Below the pieces are notes generated by a model. That model was not told the origin of the DNA, did no database searches, and saw only the letters and a list, made by a program, of their open reading frames with translations. This document shows positions 13,277 to 21,088 of a DNA stretch of 21,131 nt, in pieces (positions within the stretch are counted from its first letter, which is position 1; each line of letters starts with the position of its first letter). The translations under genes were made by a program, and so were the position numbers. Source of the DNA: CAURNT01 sp963526495 (GTDB taxonomy: Bacteria > Fusobacteriota > Fusobacteriia > Fusobacteriales > Leptotrichiaceae); NCBI GenBank assembly GCA_963526495.1, contig CAURNT010000021.1:1-21131 (forward strand). Direction: 5' to 3'.

Positions 13277-13933
13277 ATGAAACAGTATTTAGTTATAGGC
13301 TTAGGAAGATTTGGAACGAGTGTTGCTAAAACTTTATATGAAGCTGGGGAAAATGTTTTAGGTATAGATATAAATGAGGAGTTGGTACAAGATAAAATAA
13401 ATAATAATATACTAAAAAATGCTATAATTGGTGATGCCAGTGATGTGAAAATTTTAAAAGATATTGGAGCTGAAAATTTTGATGTGGCCTTTATTTGTAT
13501 TGGAGATATAGAAGCAAGTGTTATGATAGCACTTAATTTAAAAGAATTAGAAATAAATAAAATCATAGCAAAGGCTATTAATAAAAATCATGGAAAGGTT
13601 CTTACAAAAGTTGGAGCAACAGAGATAGTTTATCCGGAAGAACATATGGGAAAAAGAATAGCTGAGCTGACAATGAATACAGGAATAATAGAACATTTAA
13701 AATTTAATGATAATTTTGTATTAGTGGAAGTAAAGGCACCAAGTATATTTTGGAATAATACTCTTATAAAATTAGATATTAGAAATAAATATAACATAAA
13801 TATAATTGGAATAAAAAAAGATAAAGGAGAATTTTTATATAATCCAACTGCAAATGTTGTAATAGAAGAAGGAGATATATTAGTGATTATAACTGATAAA
13901 AAAACAGTTGAGTCATTTAATAAATTGATTTAG
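13277..13933 (+). CDS. ktrA: Potassium uptake regulatory subunit KtrA/TrkA
   Basis: KtrA forms a cytoplasmic ring that gates KtrB in response to ATP/ADP or NAD(H). The 218 residues have an RCK_N Rossmann fold starting MKQYLVIGLGRFGTSVAKTL, with the dinucleotide motif GLGRFG (8-13) and Asp31 at the end of the second strand. An RCK_C domain follows from about 135 (FVLVEVKAPSIFW ... VVIEEGDILVIITDK). The length is that of a single-unit KtrA, not the doubled E. coli TrkA. AGGAG at 13267-13271 precedes the ATG. It is the second gene of the ktrBA pair, and an mnmG relic follows 8 bp after its stop. Confidence 0.95.
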   Translation: MKQYLVIGLGRFGTSVAKTLYEAGENVLGIDINEELVQDKINNNILKNAIIGDASDVKILKDIGAENFDVAFICIGDIEASVMIALNLKELEINKIIAKAINKNHGKVLTKVGATEIVYPEEHMGKRIAELTMNTGIIEHLKFNDNFVLVEVKAPSIFWNNTLIKLDIRNKYNINIIGIKKDKGEFLYNPTANVVIEEGDILVIITDKKTVESFNKLI

Positions 13934-13941
13934 GGGGAAAG

Positions 13942-14157
13942 ATGCAATAATTTAATGTTATAGTAGTTGGAGTAGGACATTCTGGTTGTGAAGCTGCATT
14001 AGCTTCAGCAAGAATGGGAATGAAAACAGCAATATTTACAATATCATTAGATAATATTGGAGTAATGTTTTGTAAGCCATCATTAGGTGGTCCAGCAAAA
14101 TCATATCTAGCAAGAGAAATAGATGCTCTTGGTGGAGAAATGGGAAGAAATAAAGGA
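13942..14157 (+). pseudogene. mnmG: mnmG (gidA) 5' fragment with a stop at codon 3
   Basis: MnmG with MnmE modifies wobble uridines in tRNA. After GGGGGAAA (13933-13940) and ATG 13942, the frame hits TAA at 13948-13950 and then continues FNVIVVGVGHSGCEAALASA (dinucleotide-binding GxGHxGCEAA) and CKPSLGGPAKS, ending LAREIDALGGEMGRN. This is the first ~70 residues of the roughly 620-residue protein. It then runs in frame into an IS30-type transposase end. The usual Asn-Pro of the CNPSxGG motif is Lys-Pro and the Ser before Cys is Phe, so substitutions have also accumulated. The ATG at 14014 is an internal start and the 71-codon frame from it is not a real gene. The exact junction (14145-14160) is estimated. 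Confidence 0.85.
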
Positions 14158-14412
14158 AATGTTGAAAATATACATAGAATATTAAGGGGATATATACCTA
14201 AAGGGGTAGATTTATTTAATTATTCATAAGATGATATAAATTTCATAGTATCAAATATTAATAGTTTGTATAAACCTAAATATAAAAATAAATCCCCTAT
14301 AGAGTTATTTAAAGAAAGGTTTTCTAAAATCATTCTTAATAAACTATCTATATAGGAAATCGAATCAGAAGATATTATTATAATGATATATAATAAATCT
14401 TCAAAATTATGA
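14158..14412 (+). mobile_element. IS30-family transposase C-terminal relic
   Basis: The frame fused to the mnmG piece reads NVENIHRILRGYIPKGVDLF, a stop (TAA 14227-14229, where a Gln codon would be one base away), DDINFIVSNINSLYKPKYKN, then KSPIELFKERFSK, and a second stop (TAG 14353-14355) before the end at 14412. The ENxxRxIRxxxPKGxD block, the xxDIxxIxxxINxxxRxxxxYKSPxExF spacing and the position of the conserved Glu match the C-terminal end of IS30-family transposases. The N-terminal DNA-binding part is gone. Bases 14413-14526 are AT-rich. No certain inverted repeat was found, although TTCAAACTTTACATTCC at 14493-14509 might be a decayed end. Confidence 0.7.
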
Positions 14413-14526
14413 TATCATATTTATAAAAAAATAAAATATAAAAATGGGAATTTGGGGTTTACAAAAAATTAAAATAAAAATTTTTTAGGTATTTCAAACT
14501 TTACATTCCAAAAGAAATCGTTATAC

Positions 14527-14555
14527 TTTACTTTAATATTTTTTTCGTGTATAAT
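14527..14555 (+). promoter_or_regulatory. Promoter of adhesin TAA2
   Basis: TTTACT (14527-14532) and a perfect TATAAT (14550-14555) are separated by 17 bp, with about 35 bp to the TAA2 start. The promoter lies just after the IS30 relic. Confidence 0.7.
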
Positions 14556-14587
14556 ATTTAAAACAAATATAAATTTAAGGGAGGAAT

Positions 14588-17350
14588 ATGGTGAATAAAA
14601 AATTATTAGGATTAATATGTTTAATATCTTCATCATTAATTTCATTTTCAGTTAATAGAGTTGATGATGGGTTTATTTATGTAAATGAAAATGGAGTTTT
14701 ACTTGTTAAAGGTGATGATAATAAATTTTATCTATATAGTGATTTAGAAGGAAATAGTATAAAAACTACAGCGGTTGCTCAAACTAAATCATATAAAGTA
14801 TTTAATAAAGGTAATTTAGAAAATTCTATAGCTATAGGTGTTGATGCAAGTGTATATGCTGAAGGAGTTGCTGGTAAAGGTGGAATAGCTATAGGTAAAA
14901 ATGCTCGTTCACATTCTATGGCTGATGCAAATCATGAAAAAATAATAAGATTTGGTAGAACTCCAAGCGAGATATCAAGTGGTATAGCAATAGGAGATTA
15001 TACACATGTTCGTATATCAAGTATAGATATAGGGAATAGAGATTATAGAGGTAAAATAGCAGATATAGATTTAAAAGATAAGGATAATAGAGAAATAACT
15101 TCAGGAGTAGGTACTACAACTATAGGAGATAACTCAACTAATTCTTCTAATTTTAGTACAATTAATGGATCATTTAATGCTATAACTAAAACTGAGGATA
15201 TACAAACAAGATATGGAGATCAGTTTACTCGTGGACGTAATGCTCTTCATAATGCAGGAGCTGCAGTTCAAGGTTTTGGATCATCTATAACAGGATCTTT
15301 AAATAGTATAGAAGGTAATGAACCTTTAGAGGGTAATGTATTTTCAGTATTGAGTTCTTCTGGAAATCCAGCGAATGGTTTAATGTTTTCAGGAGCATTT
15401 TCAAGTATAGTTGGAACAGGTAATAAGATAAATAAAAGTAATGGATCATTAATATTTGGAGTAGGTAATGAAATATCTAATTCATATTTAGCTCCTGGAA
15501 AAAGATTGGTAATGGATACTTTAAGTACAAATGTACCATTTTTGGGAAGAGTAAATTTAGACCCTACAATCAAAACAGAAAGTATAAAAGAACTTGCTGA
15601 TAGTTTAAGAAAGTATTCTCAAGATACAAGACTTGCTTCAGTTGGTATAATGGGAGGAGCAAATAAGGTTGATCATGCAGTATTTTCAAATGTATTTGGG
15701 GTAGGAAATGAACTTAATGGTGACAGCACAACTGTTAGTGAATATAATACGAAATATAATAAATCAGATACTACAACAGTCAATAAAATGTTTGCAGCAT
15801 TTAATAGTATAAATGGTTATGAAAATAAGGCAAGTGTAGTAACTCATAGCTTAATTAATGGTAGCTATAATAAGCTTGAAAATACTTTAAATTCTATAGT
15901 ATTTGGAAATAAACAAGTATTAAAAGGAACAACTGATGAAAAAGCAACAGGAAACATCTTAATAGGATTTAATAGTGAAAAGAAAGAAGATAGAGTAAAA
16001 GCAAGTGCAAAAGATATAGTATCTATAGGAAATGACATAGAAGCTTCATTAGATCATTCAGTATATCTAGGAAATTTAAGTAAAAATCCTGAAAATAATA
16101 GAAGTAAATTAATGGAAACTTATGCAACAGAAAAAATATTAGGAACAACATTAAACTTTGCAGGATCAACACCTTATGGAATAGTATCTATAGGAAGTGA
16201 AGGTAAAGAAAGAAGGCTAACAAATGTAGCAAGTGGATTTATAGATGCAAATTCAACAGATGCAATAAATGGATCACAACTATATGCAGTAACAAACCTA
16301 TTAAGTAAAGGATTTAATGTAAAAATAGGAGAAAAGACATATAAGTTTAGCTTAGGAGATACATTAGAAATAAAAGGTGATAAACCTATAAAAGTAGAAG
16401 ATAAAGGAACAACAGCACCAGAGGTAGTATCAAATACTACAACACCAACAGATCCAACGGTTCCAACAGATTCAACAACACCGACAGTTCCAATAACACC
16501 AGGTACAAATCCAGGAGCAACTACACCAACAAGTGAAGAAAGTAAGAAAGTAGTGGCAGATGTATCAGTGGATTTAAAAGATTATTATAACAAAACAGAA
16601 ATAGATGCTAAATTTGAAAAAGTAAATAATAAAAAAGTTTCTTTAGCTGACGGAGTTAATACTAAAGTTGAAGAAAAAGGTGGTAATACTGTAATAAATG
16701 TTAAAGGTGATTTAGAGAAAATAAATTCTATAGCTAATGGTGATACTAAACTTACTTTAGAAGATGGAAATAAAATTAATATGAATGGGGCTAGATTAGT
16801 TAATATGTCAGAAGGAATAAATCCAACTGATGGAGTAACAGTTTCACAACTTGATAAATTAAAACAAGAATTTACAAATATAGGTGGTGATGCTCTTGAT
16901 GGAGTAGCAGCAGGTATTGCTATGGCAGGTCTTCCTCAAGTAAGTAATATTACTGGACATAGATTTAATATAGCTACAGGATATGGTACATACCGTGGAC
17001 ATCATGCATTTGCATTAGGAATTTCTGGATTAAATGATAGAGGAACTTTAGTGTATAAGGCAAATGGATCATTAACATCTAAAGGTAATTATGCATTTAA
17101 TATAGGTATAGGGTATCAATTTGATAGAATAGGATATGAAAATGACCCTATAAGCCGTGAATTTGATAAAACTGAAGATAGAGTAAATCAAACAGAAAGA
17201 ATTAAGCTAAAAGAACTTGAAGAAAAATTAAAACAAGAACAAATGGAAAATGCAAAATATAGAGAAGCAACTGAAAATTATAAAAAAGATGTTAACAGTA
17301 TGATTAATAAATTATTACAAGAAATTGAAAATTTAAAAAAATCTAAATAA
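14588..17350 (+). CDS. Trimeric autotransporter adhesin TAA2 (YadA-like)
   Basis: A second outer-membrane trimeric adhesin, clearly different from TAA1. GGGAGG (14579-14584) is 3 bases from ATG 14588 and 6 from GTG 14591, so GTG may be the true start (919 residues). Order: signal peptide (VNKKLLGLICLISSSLIS); head region about 79-540 with SIAIG-type repeats early on, then longer Ser/Gly/Asn-rich repeats (TINGSFNAI, GFGSSITGSLNSIEGN, VFGVGNELNG); a neck at 542-568 (NVASGFIDANSTDAINGSQL); a Thr/Pro-rich linker at about 612-650; a stalk; a second neck-like unit (RLVNMSEGINPTDGVTVSQL); the YadA anchor at about 766-849 (DGVAAGIAMAGLPQ ... IGIGYQFDRIG); and a 71-residue charged, coiled-coil tail after the anchor. 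It is undamaged over its whole length. The ligand is unknown. Confidence 0.92.
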   Translation: MVNKKLLGLICLISSSLISFSVNRVDDGFIYVNENGVLLVKGDDNKFYLYSDLEGNSIKTTAVAQTKSYKVFNKGNLENSIAIGVDASVYAEGVAGKGGIAIGKNARSHSMADANHEKIIRFGRTPSEISSGIAIGDYTHVRISSIDIGNRDYRGKIADIDLKDKDNREITSGVGTTTIGDNSTNSSNFSTINGSFNAITKTEDIQTRYGDQFTRGRNALHNAGAAVQGFGSSITGSLNSIEGNEPLEGNVFSVLSSSGNPANGLMFSGAFSSIVGTGNKINKSNGSLIFGVGNEISNSYLAPGKRLVMDTLSTNVPFLGRVNLDPTIKTESIKELADSLRKYSQDTRLASVGIMGGANKVDHAVFSNVFGVGNELNGDSTTVSEYNTKYNKSDTTTVNKMFAAFNSINGYENKASVVTHSLINGSYNKLENTLNSIVFGNKQVLKGTTDEKATGNILIGFNSEKKEDRVKASAKDIVSIGNDIEASLDHSVYLGNLSKNPENNRSKLMETYATEKILGTTLNFAGSTPYGIVSIGSEGKERRLTNVASGFIDANSTDAINGSQLYAVTNLLSKGFNVKIGEKTYKFSLGDTLEIKGDKPIKVEDKGTTAPEVVSNTTTPTDPTVPTDSTTPTVPITPGTNPGATTPTSEESKKVVADVSVDLKDYYNKTEIDAKFEKVNNKKVSLADGVNTKVEEKGGNTVINVKGDLEKINSIANGDTKLTLEDGNKINMNGARLVNMSEGINPTDGVTVSQLDKLKQEFTNIGGDALDGVAAGIAMAGLPQVSNITGHRFNIATGYGTYRGHHAFALGISGLNDRGTLVYKANGSLTSKGNYAFNIGIGYQFDRIGYENDPISREFDKTEDRVNQTERIKLKELEEKLKQEQMENAKYREATENYKKDVNSMINKLLQEIENLKKSK

Positions 17351-17472
17351 TGCATTTAATTAGATAGGGATATACTACAAGTGTATTTTTATTTATTTGT
17401 GTTTTCAAAAAAGAAATCGTTGGTAACATATAATTCGAAATGCAAAAACACTTAAATATAAAGAAAACATCT

Positions 17473-17506
17473 AAAAATCAAGGGTTGAGAATACTCTTGA
17501 TTTTTT
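17473..17506 (+). terminator. Terminator downstream of TAA2
   Basis: A 13-bp stem, 17473-17485 (AAAAATCAAGGGT) with 17493-17505, contains one G-U pair, has a 7-nt loop and merges into a T run to 17506. It lies about 120 bp past the TAA2 stop. The bases between (17351-17472) hold no gene that I can see. Confidence 0.85.
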
Positions 17507-17524
17507 AACAAAAGAAAAAGGAGA

Positions 17525-17632
17525 AAAGTTAAGTTAAATAAAAAGTTAATAAAAATTGATAAATTGGAAAAAGATAAAAGAATAAATGATTTAGAGAAAA
17601 AATTGGAAGAAATTTTAAATAAATTAAAATAA
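17525..17632 (+). pseudogene. Relic of a TAA1-type C-terminal coiled coil
   Basis: Thirty-five codons and a stop, with no start codon, read KVKLNKKLIKIDKLEKDKRI, then NDLEKKLEEILNKLK. The last 67 bases (17567-17633) are identical to 10653-10719, the 3' end of TAA1 including its stop codon. The upstream part is related but shorter than in TAA1. The beta-barrel anchor and everything before it are missing. It lies between the TAA2 terminator and the PTS operon and marks the far end of a lost TAA1-like gene. Confidence 0.9.
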
Positions 17633-17642
17633 ATACTATATT

Positions 17643-17672
17643 AAATGTTATAGTTCAAGGGCTATAACATTT
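17643..17672 (+). terminator. Perfect 11-bp hairpin upstream of the PTS regulator
   Basis: AAATGTTATAG (17643-17653) and CTATAACATTT (17662-17672) form a perfect stem with an 8-nt loop. Only a mixed ATATTTTAT follows, so termination would be weak. It may be the old terminator of the adhesin whose 3' relic ends 10 bp earlier. A possible -10 TATAAT for the PTS operon lies at 17686-17691, without a clear -35. Confidence 0.55.
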
Positions 17673-17782
17673 ATATTTTATAAAATATAATTTTAAAAAG
17701 GAAGAATCTTTCCGTATATATGTGGAAAAAGTTGTTATTGAAAAAAACTTTTTTCAAGGTATTCTATATTAAGGAGTATATA

Positions 17783-19660
17783 ATGGAGAATTTAGTTGTT
17801 AGAATTTTTAGAATATTAAAAGATGGTAAATACCACACATCTTTAGAATTAGCTGATATTTTAAATATATCTGATAGAACGTGTAGAAAATACATAAAGA
17901 TATTATCAGAAATATTGATTAAAAAGAATGTTGAAATAGAATCTAAACCAAGATTTGGGTATTTATTAAAAGATAATAATATTTCTGAAAATGAATTATT
18001 TCATAATGAAGTAAAAAAAATACCAAATAGTGCAAATGATAGATTAATTTATTTGATTAATAAATTAATTTCTGAAGATAGATATATTAAGTTATTTGAT
18101 GTTAGTGAAGAAATATATACGAGCTCAAAAACTTTATCACAAGATTTAAAAAAAGTATCAGAATTACTTGAAAACTATAACTTATTTCTTGAAAGAAAGC
18201 CTTATTATGGTATTAGATTACAAGGTAATGAGATTGATATACGTAATTTTCATATAGATGTATTAGAAAAAAGATTAAATGAAAATGATATAGAAGATGA
18301 TGTTAAATTAAAAATAGTAGAGATAGCTGAAAATATTAGTATTAATTTTAGAGGGAAAAATATAAAAATTTCAGATATATCACTTCAAAATTTAGCTATA
18401 TCATTTTATGTTACTTTAAATAGAATAGATAAAAATTATTTGATAGAAGATATCATAGAAAATGAAGATGAGTTATTTAAAGTAAAAAAAGGTGAAATAA
18501 AAGCTTGCATAAATGATCTTAAAAATATATTTAATTTAAAAAAAGATATGTCTGAAAGAGATATTGATTATTTAACTATAAGATTTATGACAACTGAAAC
18601 TATGACTTATTCAAGTATAAAAAACTTAGATGTTAAAGATATACAAAAGTTAATAGAAGATATTTTCTTTTATATAAACGTAACATTTAAGATAGATTTA
18701 AGTAATGATGAAATGCTTTATAAAAATCTATATACACATTTAATAGCTTTGGTTATAAGACTTAGATTTGGTATAAAAACTCAAAATCCATTGATAGATG
18801 ATATTAAGAAAAATATACCATTTGAGTATAACTTATCTCAATATGTTTGTAGTAGAATAGGTGAAAAATATTCAAAAGAATTAAGTGAAGATGAAGTTGG
18901 ATATATTGCGGTAATACTTCATATGGCGAAGGAAATTAATAAGAGAAATAGAAAGAAAAATATATTGTTAATATGTCCTAGTGGAAGAGGTATATCTAAA
19001 TTTTTAACATATACATTTAAAAATTCCTTTTCTGAATATTTAAATGAAATAAACGCTTGTGGATTGAGTGATTTAAAATATATAAATTTAGATGAAATAG
19101 ATATAGTATTTAGTTTGGTTGATGATAAATTAAATATAAATAAACCTGTATATAAAATAAAATATTTTTTAAATTCAGATGATCTAGAAAATATAAAGAA
19201 GATATTAGACGATAATAAAGAATATGTAAATAGTATTTTTACTAAAGAGTTATTTTTCCATTTTGAAGAAGAAATTAATAAAAAAGATTTGATAAGTTTT
19301 GTATCAAATAAATTTAAAGAATATATTAAATTTAATGATGATTTAGAATCTTTAATTATTGAAAGGGAAAAATTAGGAATGACAGAAATTAGTGAAGATG
19401 TAGCAATACCACATCCTATACATGTTATACCTAGTGTTAATAAGATAGCAGTTTGTTTATTGAATAAAAGCATTAAATGGATAAATAATGAGGTTAAAAT
19501 AGTATTGTTTATGTTAATAAATAATTCTAATGGTGAAAATGAAAAGATATATAAACTACTTACAAAAGTTGTTAATGATAAAAAAATAATAGATAAAATT
19601 TTAAAAAATCCTATTTATGAAAACTATATAAACATATTAAAAGATTTGGAGGAAGTATAA
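17783..19660 (+). CDS. PTS-regulated transcription activator (HTH, two PRDs, EIIB-like, EIIA-like)
   Basis: A LicR/MtlR-type regulator whose DNA binding is controlled by PTS phosphorylation. ATG 17783 follows AAGGAG (17771-17776) and gives 625 residues; an upstream ATG at 17720 would add 21 residues with no site. Order: N-terminal HTH (about 5-44, LELADILNISDRTCRKYIKI), a second helical HTH-like unit, PRD1 (about 190-295), PRD2 (about 300-385, with His319 in THLIALVIRLRFG and His380 in VILHMA), an EIIB(Gat)-like domain (ILLICPSGRGISKFL, Cys398) and an EIIA(Mtl/Fru)-like domain (DVAIPHPIH, His544). PRD1 has no His at either usual position (LAISFYVTLNRI; YLTIRFM). The stop overlaps the next gene's ATG by one base, so it is co-transcribed with and presumably activates the downstream PTS operon. 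Confidence 0.9.
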   Translation: MENLVVRIFRILKDGKYHTSLELADILNISDRTCRKYIKILSEILIKKNVEIESKPRFGYLLKDNNISENELFHNEVKKIPNSANDRLIYLINKLISEDRYIKLFDVSEEIYTSSKTLSQDLKKVSELLENYNLFLERKPYYGIRLQGNEIDIRNFHIDVLEKRLNENDIEDDVKLKIVEIAENISINFRGKNIKISDISLQNLAISFYVTLNRIDKNYLIEDIIENEDELFKVKKGEIKACINDLKNIFNLKKDMSERDIDYLTIRFMTTETMTYSSIKNLDVKDIQKLIEDIFFYINVTFKIDLSNDEMLYKNLYTHLIALVIRLRFGIKTQNPLIDDIKKNIPFEYNLSQYVCSRIGEKYSKELSEDEVGYIAVILHMAKEINKRNRKKNILLICPSGRGISKFLTYTFKNSFSEYLNEINACGLSDLKYINLDEIDIVFSLVDDKLNINKPVYKIKYFLNSDDLENIKKILDDNKEYVNSIFTKELFFHFEEEINKKDLISFVSNKFKEYIKFNDDLESLIIEREKLGMTEISEDVAIPHPIHVIPSVNKIAVCLLNKSIKWINNEVKIVLFMLINNSNGENEKIYKLLTKVVNDKKIIDKILKNPIYENYINILKDLEEV

Positions 19661-19992
19661 TGAATTATGAAGAATTAAGTGAGTTTGCAATGCAAATAAT
19701 AGCTAATTCTGGAATGTCAAGATCGGCATCAATGGAGGCTGTGAAATTTGCAAGAGAGGGAGAGTTTGAAAAGTGTAAGGAGGCACTTGAAGAAGCAAAT
19801 ACTTTTTATCTTGAAGCACATAAAACACAAACAGAATTGATAGTTAAAGAAACTGGGGAAGAAGAAAAAATAGTTGTGAATTTAATCATGGTTCACGCAC
19901 AAGATCATTTAACGATGGCATTAATGGCTAAAGATAATGCTAAAGAAATGATAAATATATATGAAAGACTATCTAAATTGGAGGCAAAATAA
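19660..19992 (+). CDS. PTS EIIA component, lactose/cellobiose family
   Basis: A 110-residue all-helical EIIA of the Lac family, which carries phosphate from HPr to EIIB. The active-site stretch IMVHAQDHLTMALM contains His79, the predicted phosphorylation site, and Asp82, the family's metal ligand in the trimer core. The opening ELSEFAMQIIANSG and the segment ARSxxMEA (here RSASMEAVKFAREG) are typical. It starts one base before the end of the regulator stop and overlaps mupG by one base, so translation is coupled. GGAGG at 19649-19653 precedes the ATG. The cognate EIIB begins at 21089 and EIIC should follow outside the window. Confidence 0.95.
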   Translation: MNYEELSEFAMQIIANSGMSRSASMEAVKFAREGEFEKCKEALEEANTFYLEAHKTQTELIVKETGEEEKIVVNLIMVHAQDHLTMALMAKDNAKEMINIYERLSKLEAK

Positions 19993-21077
19993 TGCTGGGT
20001 ATATCAGTTTATCCATATAAGGAAAATATAGAAGAAACTTTAAAATATATAGATAAAAGTGCTAGTTTAGGATATGGAAGAATATTTTTGAATTTACTTT
20101 TGTTTGATTATAATCAAATAGATAAATTTGTTAGTGATAATAAGAAAATAATAAGTTTTGCTAAGAGTAAAGGATTTGAAATATATGTAGATGTAAATCC
20201 TAAAATATTTGAACTTTTAGGGATAAAACATACAGACTTATCTTTTTTTAAAGAGTTAGGAGTAGATGGTATAAGACTTGATGGTGTATTTGATGGGGAT
20301 GTTGAATCTGAATTAACGTATAATGATTATGGATTGAAAATAGAACTAAACGCAAGTCAAGATACTAAATATATAGATAATATATTTTGTAAAAAACCTG
20401 TTAAATCTAACTTAATAGCTTGTCATAATTTTTATCCACAAAGATATACAGGATTATCTGAATCATTCTATATTAAAACATCAAAAATATTTAAAGATGC
20501 AGGATTAAGACTTGCTGCTTTTGTTACCTCACAGGTTGCAGAACATGGACCACATGTTGTAGATGATAAATTACCTACTCTTGAATTACATAGAGATTTA
20601 GATATAGAAATACAAACTAAACATTTAATAGCTTTAGGTAATATAGATGATATAATAGTATCGAATGCTTATGCAAGTACAGATGAACTTGAAAGAGTAG
20701 CTAAGGTGTATAAACCGTATATAACTTTTAAGTTAGAGAATGTTTGCGATAACTTAAGTATTGAAGAAAAACATATATTATCATTAAGACATATGAATAG
20801 AGGAGATTTGAACGATTATTTAATAAGATCTACTATAGGGAGAATAGAATACAGAGATAAAAGTATAACTCCTCGTAAGAATGATACTGTACTTGAAAAA
20901 GGTACGGTATATATAGCTAATGATAATTTTGGACAATACAAGGGAGAGCTTGTAATAGTGAAAAAAGATGTAGAAATAAGTTTAGAAAATATTAATATAG
21001 TAGGTAAAATAAAAAAAGAAGAGTTATTTTTAATAGACTATATTGATGCTTATACTAGATTTAAAATTGAATTATAG
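19992..21077 (+). CDS. mupG: MupG-type 6-phospho-N-acetylmuramidase (DUF871 TIM-barrel)
   Basis: DUF871 proteins are two-domain enzymes with a TIM-barrel followed by a small cyclophilin-like beta-domain. The characterised member, S. aureus MupG, cleaves MurNAc-6P-GlcNAc made by PTS import of a peptidoglycan disaccharide. This 361-residue protein has the family's MLGISVYPYKENIEETLKYI start, GVDGIRLDGVFDG after about 90, the ACHNFYPQRYTGLSESFY block in the barrel (about 140-155), FVTSQVAEHGPH, and a C-terminal domain from about 265 (RRSTIGRIEYRD-like segment, DNFGQYKGELVIV). The length is normal. It overlaps the EIIA gene by one base and is followed 11 bp later by an EIIB gene. This supports hydrolysis of a phosphorylated disaccharide in the cytoplasm. 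The exact substrate here is inferred. Confidence 0.88.
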   Translation: MLGISVYPYKENIEETLKYIDKSASLGYGRIFLNLLLFDYNQIDKFVSDNKKIISFAKSKGFEIYVDVNPKIFELLGIKHTDLSFFKELGVDGIRLDGVFDGDVESELTYNDYGLKIELNASQDTKYIDNIFCKKPVKSNLIACHNFYPQRYTGLSESFYIKTSKIFKDAGLRLAAFVTSQVAEHGPHVVDDKLPTLELHRDLDIEIQTKHLIALGNIDDIIVSNAYASTDELERVAKVYKPYITFKLENVCDNLSIEEKHILSLRHMNRGDLNDYLIRSTIGRIEYRDKSITPRKNDTVLEKGTVYIANDNFGQYKGELVIVKKDVEISLENINIVGKIKKEELFLIDYIDAYTRFKIEL

Positions 21078-21088
21078 AGGTGAGAATT

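Noticed and set aside
14014..14229. 71-codon open frame as a small gene
   Set aside because: It starts inside an mnmG fragment and ends in an IS30 transposase fragment; it has no ribosome-binding site of its own.
17720..17782. ATG 17720 as start of the PTS regulator
   Set aside because: It has no ribosome-binding site at proper distance, while ATG 17783 has AAGGAG 6 bases upstream and begins directly with the HTH domain.
18919..19473. 184-codon open frame on the - strand
   Set aside because: It is antisense to the EIIB/EIIA part of the PTS regulator, gives a low-complexity Ile/Leu/Ser/Phe translation and has no plausible start context.
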